Origin: an uncultured Succinatimonas sp.
GTDB taxonomy: Bacteria; Pseudomonadota; Gammaproteobacteria; Enterobacterales; Succinivibrionaceae
Direction of reading: 5' to 3'
DNA: 7,963 nt
NCBI RefSeq assembly: GCF_905203285.1
Contig: NZ_CAJKVK010000086.1
Coordinates: forward strand, 1 to 7,963
The position numbers were made by a program, and so were the translations under genes. Positions 1 to 5,970 of the stretch are shown here, piece by piece. The notes beneath the pieces are model-generated. The model was not told the origin of the DNA. It did no database searches and saw only the letters and a program-made list of their open reading frames with translations. Position 1 is the stretch's first letter. The number at the start of each line of letters is the position of its first letter.

Positions 1-1273
1 AGAGCTTGAATATCAGCGCTTATCTTTATCTTTCATCCCTGATGAAAACAGTACGTCTCCTTTATGCGCGGCTATTATGGGAAGCGTACTCGTAAATACT
101 ATCCGTCATTTTTCTTACAATCGAGTTGAAGGCCTTGAGCCTTTGGCCGCAAAAAGAATTTGCGAGTTGTTTAAAGCCGATCATGCCAATGTAAGACCGA
201 TTACCATTGAAGCGGCATCTCGTGTGGTGTTCCAAAGTTTGACCCGTCGCGGCGATGTGGTTATGTCTCTTGATTTGCGTAAAAAGGAACATTGCAACAG
301 CGAAAACCTTGCATATCGCTTTGTTAATTTCGGCGTTGATCCGCAAAGCGGCAGACTTGATATGGACGCTGTAGAAAAACAGGCAATGGAATGCAAGCCG
401 CAGTTTATCATTGTTTCTCCGATTAATTATCCTTTGTCTCTTGATTACGAACGTTTTGCCGATATTGCGCATAAATGCGGGGCGATTTTGTGGTGTGATA
501 TTTCACAAACGGCAGGTCTTATCGCAGGAGGTGTCCTTCCTTCTCCGTTGCCGCATGCCGACGTTGTTACTTTCAGTGCCCACGGCGCAATGCAAGGGCC
601 GCATTCATCGGTTATTTTGTGCTCAAATAAATATGCAAGCTCAATTGACCGCATGGCTATTACCGCAGGTCATAACGGATTGCAGTCTGCAGAACTTGCT
701 GCTTTAGCTGCCCGTATGTCCGAAATGAAAGATTCAGTTTATAGTCGTTATGTCCACACGGTTGTGGATAATGCCAAAGCTTTGGCTGAGGGGCTTGCTA
801 CAGGCGGAGCTAAAGTCCTTTTCGGCGGTACGGATTCTCATTTGGTAATTATTGATACCAAAGGATGCGCAGTATCTGCCCGTGGAGCGCAGGAACTTTT
901 GATGGAAGCTGGTGTTAATGTAAGAATTTGTACGATGCTGACATCTGATCCGAATATCAAGTACGATGCCGTGCGCTTCTCTACTTTACCGTCAACCACT
1001 CGTGGAGCCAATGCCAATCAGATGCGTGAAATGGGCAAGATCATCGCTGAATTTTTGCAGCGTCCTGATGAGGCTCACATCAAGGAGTTAAAAGAAAAAG
1101 TTTCTCTCATTACGGTAGGTCTGCCGGCATTTTATGATCAGTGGCTTTCCGACATAGTAAGAGAGAACTTAAGCCGCATGAGCTATATGACCTCTGATTC
1201 TGCAGTTATCAGGGATTCGGTTCATCCCAGCCGTTTAAGTATGCTAACTAAAAAATTAAAGAATAATAATTAA
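1..1273 (+). CDS. Serine hydroxymethyltransferase-like pseudoenzyme lacking the PLP lysine (5' partial)
   Basis: The frame is open from base 2, so the gene enters from outside the window. The ATG at 77 is internal: the codons before it read SFIPDENSTSP-x5-MGSVLVN, which aligns with E. coli GlyA IELIASENYTSP...QGSQLTN. Similarity continues through ELFKADHANV, the D-x-x-x-AGL-x-x-GG-x-x-P-x-P-x-PHAD block (497 onward), GGTDSHL, and the C-terminal R-x-x-T-x-x-x-TTRG block. The Schiff-base lysine of GlyA (Lys229, in THKT) is Gly here (AHGA; codon 584-586). GlyA His203 is Gln (506-508). The phosphate-binding SGSQAN is TIEAAS. The Tyr55/Glu57/Tyr65 segment carries a deletion of about 8 residues, and Ser35 is Asp. 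Asp200 (497-499) and Arg363 (974-976) remain. About 45 residues extend past the usual GlyA end. PLP-dependent serine/glycine interconversion is not expected. Its role is unknown; it may be structural, regulatory or ligand-binding. It is followed 1 nt later by dusA. Ancestry is confident, function is not. Confidence 0.5.
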   Translation, partial: ELEYQRLSLSFIPDENSTSPLCAAIMGSVLVNTIRHFSYNRVEGLEPLAAKRICELFKADHANVRPITIEAASRVVFQSLTRRGDVVMSLDLRKKEHCNSENLAYRFVNFGVDPQSGRLDMDAVEKQAMECKPQFIIVSPINYPLSLDYERFADIAHKCGAILWCDISQTAGLIAGGVLPSPLPHADVVTFSAHGAMQGPHSSVILCSNKYASSIDRMAITAGHNGLQSAELAALAARMSEMKDSVYSRYVHTVVDNAKALAEGLATGGAKVLFGGTDSHLVIIDTKGCAVSARGAQELLMEAGVNVRICTMLTSDPNIKYDAVRFSTLPSTTRGANANQMREMGKIIAEFLQRPDEAHIKELKEKVSLITVGLPAFYDQWLSDIVRENLSRMSYMTSDSAVIRDSVHPSRLSMLTKKLKNNN

Positions 1274-1274
1274 A

Positions 1275-2288
1275 GTGCAAAAGCAATTTGAACTTTCAGG
1301 GGCCATGCGTTTTTCTGTGGCCCCGATGGTAGATGTTACCGATTCCGTTTTCCGCCGTATGGCGCGTCTTTTTTCCAAACAATCCATGCTTTATACCGAA
1401 ATGATAGCAGCTGATGCTGTCATTCACGGTAAGAATTATCTGCTTGAATTTCATGATGAAGAGTTGCCGTGCGTGCTGCAGCTTGGCGGTTCTGATCCTA
1501 AAAAATTAGCCGCAGCTGCCAAAATCGGTGCGGATTTTGGCTATACAGAAATAAATTTAAACGCAGGATGCCCGTCAGATAAGGTTCAGTCGGGAAATTT
1601 CGGGGCGGTGTTGATGAAAACACCGGCTCTTATAGCCGACTGCGTTAAAGCCATGCAGGATGCAGTGTCAATTCCCGTAACTGTAAAAACACGTATTGGT
1701 GTTGATGAAGATGACAGCGTTGCTTTTACATTAAAGCTTATTGAGACAATAGCTGCCACCGGCTGTCCCCATGTGATTTTGCATGCTCGCAAAGCATGGC
1801 TTAACGGTTTATCGCCAAAAGAAAATCGTACTATCCCGCCGCTTGATTATGAAAGAGTTTATTTGGTGAAAAAGACTTTTCCTAATCTTAAAATTACTAT
1901 CAACGGCGGTATAACGACTATTGACGCTGTAAAAGAGCAGCTGCAATACGTCGACGGGGTGATGTTGGGGCGCGCTGTCATTGATAATCCTTTTATTTTA
2001 AGCAAAGTAGACAATGAAATCTTCGGCAGTACAAAACCGTTGTTCTCACGGGAAGAACTTTTGTATAAAGCTGTTGATTTATCAGCAAAAATAAAGGAAG
2101 AGGGGATCCCGGTGCATCATTTGATGCGGCATCTTTTAGGTTTGTTCAATTCATGTCCCGGTGCCAGATTATACAGAAGGTACTTGTCAGAGCACATGAC
2201 GCAATTAGGTGCAGGACCTGATGTTTTAATTAAAGCTTATAAATCCATGACGGATGCTCGTAAGCAGGAAGGCAATTATGGAAATTAA
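1275..2288 (+). CDS. dusA: tRNA-dihydrouridine(20/20a) synthase DusA
   Basis: This is an FMN-dependent enzyme that reduces uridine in the tRNA D-loop (U20/U20a in E. coli) with NADPH, in the cytoplasm. The 337-residue frame matches the DusA subfamily along its length. Seen are the N-terminal RFSVAPMVDVTD strand (residues 12-23), LYTEM (39-43), LQLGGSDP (68-75), NAGCPSDKVQSG with the catalytic Cys99, VTVKTRIGVDE, HARKAWLNGLSPKENR (a DusA hallmark), INGGI, DGVMLGRA, and HLLGLF...GARLYRRYLSE near the C-terminus. The GTG start at 1275 lies 1 nt after the preceding stop and has no clear Shine-Dalgarno, which suggests translational coupling. An ATG at 1305 would begin just before RFSVAPM, but its AGGGG is only about 2 nt away. 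The first 10 residues are therefore uncertain. The last codons overlap the next gene's ribosome binding site and start. DusA-type enzymes are typical of proteobacteria and cyanobacteria. Confidence 0.95.
   Translation: MQKQFELSGAMRFSVAPMVDVTDSVFRRMARLFSKQSMLYTEMIAADAVIHGKNYLLEFHDEELPCVLQLGGSDPKKLAAAAKIGADFGYTEINLNAGCPSDKVQSGNFGAVLMKTPALIADCVKAMQDAVSIPVTVKTRIGVDEDDSVAFTLKLIETIAATGCPHVILHARKAWLNGLSPKENRTIPPLDYERVYLVKKTFPNLKITINGGITTIDAVKEQLQYVDGVMLGRAVIDNPFILSKVDNEIFGSTKPLFSREELLYKAVDLSAKIKEEGIPVHHLMRHLLGLFNSCPGARLYRRYLSEHMTQLGAGPDVLIKAYKSMTDARKQEGNYGN
2266..2272 (+). promoter_or_regulatory. Ribosome binding site deciding the aldo/keto reductase start
   Basis: AGGAAGG lies 5 nt before the ATG at 2278 and inside the last codons of dusA. 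It is one of the better Shine-Dalgarno matches in the window. It supports the 2278 start over the in-frame ATG at 2254, which has no purine-rich sequence at the right distance. Confidence 0.75.
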
Positions 2289-3141
2289 TTCACGTGCAGT
2301 TTTAAATAACGGTGTTTTGATGCCGTATTTCGGTTTGGGAGTTTTCAGATCTCCGGCTGGTGAAATAACCCGCAGTGCGGTAAGGACCGCAATTGAATAC
2401 GGTTACCGTATGATTGATACAGCGCGAGTCTACTGTAATGAAAAAAGCGTCGGACGCGGCATTAAAGATAGCGGTATTAATAGAAAAGATATTTTCGTGA
2501 CTACGAAATTGTGGAAAGACGATTTCAAAAATCCCCGTCAGGGGCTTCTTGAGTCACTTGAAAGACTGCAGCTTGATTATATTGATTTGTATCTGTTGCA
2601 CTGGCCGTTTGCCGGTTATGTGGAAGCGTATCTTGAGCTTGAAAAACTGCAGAAAGAAGGTTTGATCAAGGCCATAGGCGTATCCAATTTTAAAATTCAT
2701 CATTTAAAACATTTAAAAGACAGCGGAGCAAGTGTTATTCCGCAGGTAAATCAAGTTGAATGCCATCCTGAAAATCAGGAAAACGAACTGCTTGATTACT
2801 GCAGAAAAGAAGGAATTTTAATGGAAGCCTATTCACCGCTTGGCGGTCAAGGCAGAACATTGGTGAACGATCCGCGCATTTGGACCATTGCTGATTATCA
2901 TCATGTCACGACGGCTCAGGTAATTCTAAAATGGAATTTACAGCGCGGTGTTGCGATTATTCCGAAATCCGTAAACTTTGAAAGAATTTTGGAAAATTCA
3001 CAGATTTTCAGTTTTGATTTGACGCCAGGCGACATGGATATTTTAAATGACATTAATCTTAATCTGCGTCGCGCTTATGATTCCGATAAGATTGATCAAA
3101 GACCTGAAGAGTCTTTCCCAAGACTTATTGATGAAGATTAG
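2278..3141 (+). CDS. Aldo/keto reductase (2,5-diketogluconate reductase-like, AKR5-type)
   Basis: This is a cytoplasmic NAD(P)H-dependent carbonyl reductase of 287 residues, the normal length for the family. It is a complete (alpha/beta)8 protein: NNGVLMPYFGLG at the N-terminus, GYRMIDTARVY with Asp47 and Tyr52, TTKLW with Lys77, and LLHWP with His108, which together make the catalytic Asp-Tyr-Lys-His tetrad. GVSNF (134-138), QVNQVECHP (156-164), AYSPLGG (184-190) and the cofactor-phosphate-binding IPKS (228-231) follow. The substrate cannot be read from the sequence; bacterial relatives reduce methylglyoxal, 2,5-diketogluconate and other small aldehydes. I chose the ATG at 2278 over the in-frame ATG at 2254 because AGGAAGG sits 5 nt upstream of 2278 and the protein then starts just before the conserved region. 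The gene overlaps the end of dusA by 11 nt and is the last gene of the unit before a terminator hairpin. Confidence 0.93.
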   Translation: MEINSRAVLNNGVLMPYFGLGVFRSPAGEITRSAVRTAIEYGYRMIDTARVYCNEKSVGRGIKDSGINRKDIFVTTKLWKDDFKNPRQGLLESLERLQLDYIDLYLLHWPFAGYVEAYLELEKLQKEGLIKAIGVSNFKIHHLKHLKDSGASVIPQVNQVECHPENQENELLDYCRKEGILMEAYSPLGGQGRTLVNDPRIWTIADYHHVTTAQVILKWNLQRGVAIIPKSVNFERILENSQIFSFDLTPGDMDILNDINLNLRRAYDSDKIDQRPEESFPRLIDED

Positions 3142-3158
3142 TTAATTTTTAAGAAAGT

Positions 3159-3180
3159 TAAGCCCGCGAGTGCGGGCTTA
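3159..3180. terminator. Bidirectional hairpin terminator between converging units
   Basis: TAAGCCCGC and GCGGGCTTA form a perfect 9-bp stem with a GAGT loop. It lies 17 nt after the aldo/keto reductase stop and 21 nt beyond the phosphatase stop on the other strand. There is no proper T tract on the plus side. On the minus side a T-richer stretch follows (ACTTTCTT). The convergent placement makes a shared terminator the likely role, probably stronger in the minus direction. Confidence 0.7.
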
Positions 3181-3201
3181 TGATACGTAAATTAAATAAA
3201 A

Positions 3202-3822
3202 TTAAGGCTTGATAAAGTCGTCTGAAACGATTTTCCCCTCAAAAACTCTGATGCACGTCATTCCTGCAGCTTTAACCCCTTGAAGTCCGATGGGAGTATC
3301 TTCAAACACGAGGCATTCGGCAGGTGTTGCGTTTAAACGCTTGCAGGCTTCAAGATAAGTATCGGGAGCCGGTTTGCCGTTTTTAATTTGATCTGCGGTA
3401 ACCACTGCATCGACGTAAGATGTAAGACCGAAAAGTTCAATTAGATAATTTGTTTCCTTTATTTGTGAGCCGGTTGCGATAGCGGTTTTAATGCCGCGAT
3501 CATGCGCTTCACGCAAAATAGAGCAGATTGATTCGAACTTTTGGGTTTTAGGTAAAAAGTTATCAAAATAATTTTGTGCTTTTTCGTCGGCAATAATTTG
3601 CGGATCTACATTTATTCCGTATTGTTTGCAGAACATTTTGCTTAAATTGATGGTACTGATGCCGCCTATTTTGATTAATAATTCATGGGTAATGGGCGGC
3701 ATGCCGTATTTTTGCGCTACGGCAGTCCAAGCATCGGCGTGCAGATGCTCGGTATCGCATAAAGTACCGTCAAGATCAAAAATAATATATTTAAACTCAA
3801 ATATTTTATTTTTATCAATCAT
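3202..3822 (-). CDS. HAD-superfamily phosphatase, YqaB / beta-phosphoglucomutase-like (subfamily IA)
   Basis: This cytoplasmic Mg-dependent phosphohydrolase of 206 residues is close in size and motif spacing to E. coli YqaB, which dephosphorylates fructose 1-phosphate and 6-phosphogluconate. Motif I is FDLDGTLCDTE, with nucleophile Asp16 and acid/base Asp18. A small helical cap follows (about residues 22-90). Motif II is IATGS (Thr117), motif III is Lys150 in NGKPAPDTY, and motif IV is LVFEDTPIGLQ (Glu174, Asp175). The stretch YVDAVVTADQIKNGKPAPDTY closely resembles YqaB. A beta-phosphoglucomutase cannot be ruled out from motifs alone, but the similarity favours a phosphatase. The ATG is preceded by AGCAGG about 7 nt upstream. 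The gene lies 19 nt downstream of the dCMP deaminase gene, so the two are probably co-transcribed. Confidence 0.88.
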   Translation of the reverse strand: MIDKNKIFEFKYIIFDLDGTLCDTEHLHADAWTAVAQKYGMPPITHELLIKIGGISTINLSKMFCKQYGINVDPQIIADEKAQNYFDNFLPKTQKFESICSILREAHDRGIKTAIATGSQIKETNYLIELFGLTSYVDAVVTADQIKNGKPAPDTYLEACKRLNATPAECLVFEDTPIGLQGVKAAGMTCIRVFEGKIVSDDFIKP

Positions 3823-3841
3823 AGAAAAACCTGCTGTTTTA

Positions 3842-4354
3842 TCAATTGATTTTTTGATGCTCTATCTCGTAACGCTTTACGATATCATCATCCCAATCAA
3901 GCGGATTTACTGAAATCAGTTTACCGTTTTCATCGCGCAGTACCACTCTTGCGATTTGGGCATTTAAAATAAGGCGTTCGCACATAGCGCAGGGACGCAT
4001 TTGTGCGGTCGGTTTATTAGTTGCAGCATCGGTTCCTGCTAAATATAAAGTTCCTCCGACGATATCTAAAGGATTTCCGTTGATAATGGCATTAGCTTCG
4101 GCATGAACGGCACGGCAGAGTTCATAGTGGGTGCCGGGTTTTATTTTAAGTTCTGCTCTAAGGCAGGATTTTAAATCAGAGCAATTGGCACGATGGCGCG
4201 GAGCTCCATTATAGCCGGTAGCAATGATTCTGCCGTCTTTAGATACGATAATGGCACCATAGCGGCGGCGTATGCATGTAGAACGCATGGAAACCGCTTG
4301 GGCAATTTCCATAAATGATTCGTCTTTTGACGGGCGGATAAAATCTTGAGTCAT
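3842..4354 (-). CDS. Deoxycytidylate (dCMP) deaminase family protein, ComEB-like
   Basis: This is a zinc-dependent deaminase of 170 residues, predicted to convert dCMP to dUMP and so feed thymidylate synthesis in the cytoplasm. The zinc and catalytic motif is HAEAN (His84, Glu86) followed by PCAMC (Cys122, Cys125). The N-terminal block SMRSTCIRRRYGAIIV followed by IIATGYNGAPR is characteristic of dCMP deaminases rather than cytidine or tRNA-adenosine deaminases. Extra cysteines at 27, 58, 64 and 80 sit where related dCMP deaminases carry a second, structural zinc site; that assignment is inference. A short insertion (about 107-117, GTDAATNKPTA) precedes PCAMC. The gene is first in a two-gene minus-strand unit. 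A perfect TATAAT lies about 28 nt upstream of its ATG. In E. coli dUMP comes mainly through dCTP deaminase, so this gene suggests another route or a supplement. Confidence 0.88.
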   Translation of the reverse strand: MTQDFIRPSKDESFMEIAQAVSMRSTCIRRRYGAIIVSKDGRIIATGYNGAPRHRANCSDLKSCLRAELKIKPGTHYELCRAVHAEANAIINGNPLDIVGGTLYLAGTDAATNKPTAQMRPCAMCERLILNAQIARVVLRDENGKLISVNPLDWDDDIVKRYEIEHQKIN

Positions 4355-4381
4355 AATAAAATACCCCGAATAACTGTGCAG

Positions 4382-4387
4382 ATTATA
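4382..4387 (-). promoter_or_regulatory. Candidate -10 box for the dCMP deaminase-phosphatase unit
   Basis: On the minus strand this reads TATAAT, a perfect -10 consensus, 27 nt before the ATG at 4354. No convincing -35 lies 16-18 nt upstream, so the promoter may need an activator or be weak. The resulting leader would be short, about 20 nt. Confidence 0.45.
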
Positions 4388-4451
4388 CCTGACAAATACA
4401 TACCTTTAGCCCTTTTCCTTTTTAATAAATTCTGCAAAAGCCTTGTTTCCC

Positions 4452-4480
4452 TTGATAGATTGGTCAATTTGCTTTTTAAT
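4452..4480 (+). promoter_or_regulatory. Sigma-70 type promoter for the exported amidohydrolase
   Basis: TTGATA (4452-4457) and TTTAAT (4475-4480) are separated by 17 nt. Each matches the -35 or -10 consensus at five of six positions. Transcription would start near 4487, about 30 nt before the ATG at 4519, with AAAGGAG (4506-4512) as ribosome binding site. It shares the 164-bp divergent region with the minus-strand -10 box at 4382-4387. Confidence 0.6.
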
Positions 4481-4518
4481 GGATAGGTGTAAAAAATTAA
4501 GGGTAAAAGGAGAGAAAA

Positions 4519-5823
4519 ATGTTAAGAATTTCAGCGTGTGTTGCTGCTTTAATGATGACTGGGATTGTTAGTGCCGCTCCTATTTCCTGGCTTGAATCAG
4601 CAGTGAATGCGGAATACGGTAACACGGTAGAGATGCGTCATTATCTGCATCAGCATGGAGAACTTGGTAATCAGGAATATGAGACCCAAAAGTATATCAA
4701 GGCTTTTTTGGAAAAACAGGGAATTAAAACCGTAACGGGTTTTAAAGACGCGCCTACCGCCGTTATCGGAATTATCAATGAAGAAAAAGGAGATGCAATA
4801 GGTCTTAGGGCGGATATTGATGCTTTGCCAATAAAAGAGCGAAATGATATTGATTATGTCAGCACTGCAAAAGGCAAGATCTTCGGTGAAGATACATTCG
4901 TTTCTCATATGTGCGGACATGATGCGCATATGTCCATGCTGCTTAGCGCCGCTAAGATTATGGCTGAGCATAAAGATGAAATTGACAGGGCTGTGGTTTT
5001 TGTGTTCCAGCCTGCTGAAGAGGGGGACTCTTTGGTAAATCCTTATGCGTCCGACAATTTACCTAATTCAGGTGCAAAAGCTTTAGTTGAAGATAATTTG
5101 ATTGAGCGTTTTAAAATTAAGCATATGTTCGGCATTCATGTCATGGCGCGACAAGATGCGGGTAAAATTCTTATTTCCAAAGGTGCTACGTTAAATAGTA
5201 TTGACGGTTTTAAGATTGATGTCGAGGGTGTGCAAGCTCATGGCGCAATGCCGTGGAGCGGTGTCGATGCGACTTTAACGGCATCGCAAATCGTAGTCTC
5301 AATGCAGCAGCTTATTTCAAGGAATATTGATTTGTCGCAAGGCATGGGTGTAATTACGGTAGGAAAGCTTCATTCAGGAGAGGCCGATAACGTAATGAGC
5401 GGCAAGGCTCAAATGACAGGAACAATTAGAAGCAACAATAATGAAGTCCGTAAGGTTTTAATAAAGCGCCTGCCTGAAATTGCGTCAGGTGTCGGAATGT
5501 CGACGGGGGCTAAAGTTACTACTAAAATTATCGAATCTTATCCTGTGACCATGAATGATCCTGTGCTTGCTGAAAATACTGTTTCTTTATTAAAAGAAAA
5601 TAATGTTGATGCAAAGATCTCAACCTGGAATCCCGGTGCCAGTGAAGACTTTTCTTTTTACGCTCTTGAAGTTCCGAGTGTCTTCATGTTTTTAGGTGTT
5701 GATAAACCGGGAACTGAAAATGCAGCTAATAACCACAGCGATAAATTTATGATTGAAGATGAGGCGATGAAAGCCGGGGTTAAAGCGCATATCATTGCAG
5801 CGATGCAGACAAAACTTAATTAA
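4519..5823 (+). CDS. Exported M20-family amidohydrolase (M20D, N-acyl-amino-acid / hippurate hydrolase-like)
   Basis: This metal-dependent hydrolase is predicted to cleave N-acyl or amide bonds of amino-acid conjugates. The N-terminus (residues 1-19, MLR, then a hydrophobic core, ending VSA) looks like a Sec signal peptide cleaved before AP, so it probably works in the periplasm. Metal and catalytic residues of the M20D type are visible: Cys132 and His134 in MCGHDAH, Glu167/Glu168 in QPAEEG, His207 in GIHVMA, and His406 in NNHSDKF. RADIDALPI (97-105) and the dimerisation-domain motif AHGAMPWSGVDA (240-251) are also present. At 434 residues it is longer than the usual 380-400, owing to the signal peptide and an insertion of about 14 residues after PAEEG (about 170-184). 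The Shine-Dalgarno AAAGGAG ends 6 nt before the ATG. The gene is alone, with its own promoter and a downstream hairpin. The substrate is unknown. Confidence 0.92.
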   Translation: MLRISACVAALMMTGIVSAAPISWLESAVNAEYGNTVEMRHYLHQHGELGNQEYETQKYIKAFLEKQGIKTVTGFKDAPTAVIGIINEEKGDAIGLRADIDALPIKERNDIDYVSTAKGKIFGEDTFVSHMCGHDAHMSMLLSAAKIMAEHKDEIDRAVVFVFQPAEEGDSLVNPYASDNLPNSGAKALVEDNLIERFKIKHMFGIHVMARQDAGKILISKGATLNSIDGFKIDVEGVQAHGAMPWSGVDATLTASQIVVSMQQLISRNIDLSQGMGVITVGKLHSGEADNVMSGKAQMTGTIRSNNNEVRKVLIKRLPEIASGVGMSTGAKVTTKIIESYPVTMNDPVLAENTVSLLKENNVDAKISTWNPGASEDFSFYALEVPSVFMFLGVDKPGTENAANNHSDKFMIEDEAMKAGVKAHIIAAMQTKLN

Positions 5824-5832
5824 AGATCTTTT

Positions 5833-5858
5833 CGGCAGCTATTGTTATATAGTTGCCG
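5833..5858 (+). terminator. Possible terminator hairpin after the amidohydrolase
   Basis: CGGCAGCTAT and ATAGTTGCCG form a 10-bp stem with one G-T pair and a 6-nt loop, 9 nt after the stop codon. No T tract follows directly. It could be a weak terminator or a 3'-end stabilising hairpin between this gene and the rplY promoter. Confidence 0.4.
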
Positions 5859-5875
5859 GATTCATGCTGTGAATG

Positions 5876-5904
5876 TTTTAATTTTTGTAATTTTACGCTA
5901 TAAT
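5876..5904 (+). promoter_or_regulatory. Candidate rplY promoter
   Basis: TATAAT at 5899-5904 is a perfect -10 box. The sequence 17 nt upstream (TTTTAA, 5876-5881) matches the -35 consensus at only three positions. The AT-rich stretch upstream could partly compensate. The transcript would begin near 5911, giving a leader of about 60 nt. Confidence 0.5.
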
Positions 5905-5913
5905 TTTGCGCGC

Positions 5914-5935
5914 TAAGTTCCGGTCGCAGAACTTA
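5914..5935 (+). promoter_or_regulatory. Hairpin in the rplY mRNA leader
   Basis: TAAGTTC (5914-5920) and GAACTTA (5929-5935) form a perfect 7-bp inverted repeat with an 8-nt loop, CGGTCGCA. It falls at the very 5' end of the predicted transcript, 35 nt before the rplY start. L25 is known to repress its own mRNA in E. coli, so a leader structure here could be a binding site or an mRNA-stabilising 5' hairpin. The function is inference. Confidence 0.4.
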
Positions 5936-5970
5936 ACACCATGTTTAATTTTTTATAGAGAGTTTTTATT

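Noticed and set aside
62..472. 136-codon minus-strand open frame opposite the SHMT-like gene
   Set aside because: It lies entirely opposite a gene with strong protein similarity. Its own translation resembles no family I know and it has no supporting start signals.
411..707. 98-codon plus-strand frame inside the SHMT-like gene
   Set aside because: It overlaps in another frame the conserved DISQTAGL and PHAD blocks of the real protein. Its translation is a Leu/Cys-rich out-of-frame product.
1..1273. Calling the first gene a functional glyA
   Set aside because: The PLP lysine and most cofactor contacts are gone, so an enzymatic glyA label would mislead despite the clear ancestry.
2254..2277. 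Upstream ATG start for the aldo/keto reductase
   Set aside because: It lacks a Shine-Dalgarno at the right distance and adds eight residues outside the conserved domain. The ATG at 2278 has AGGAAGG 5 nt upstream.
3626..3913. 95-codon plus-strand frame opposite the phosphatase and deaminase genes
   Set aside because: It is antisense to two genes with clear catalytic motifs and spans their junction. It shows no family resemblance.
4597..4971. 124-codon minus-strand frame within the amidohydrolase gene
   Set aside because: It is antisense to the metal-site region of a well-supported gene, with no promoter or recognisable product.
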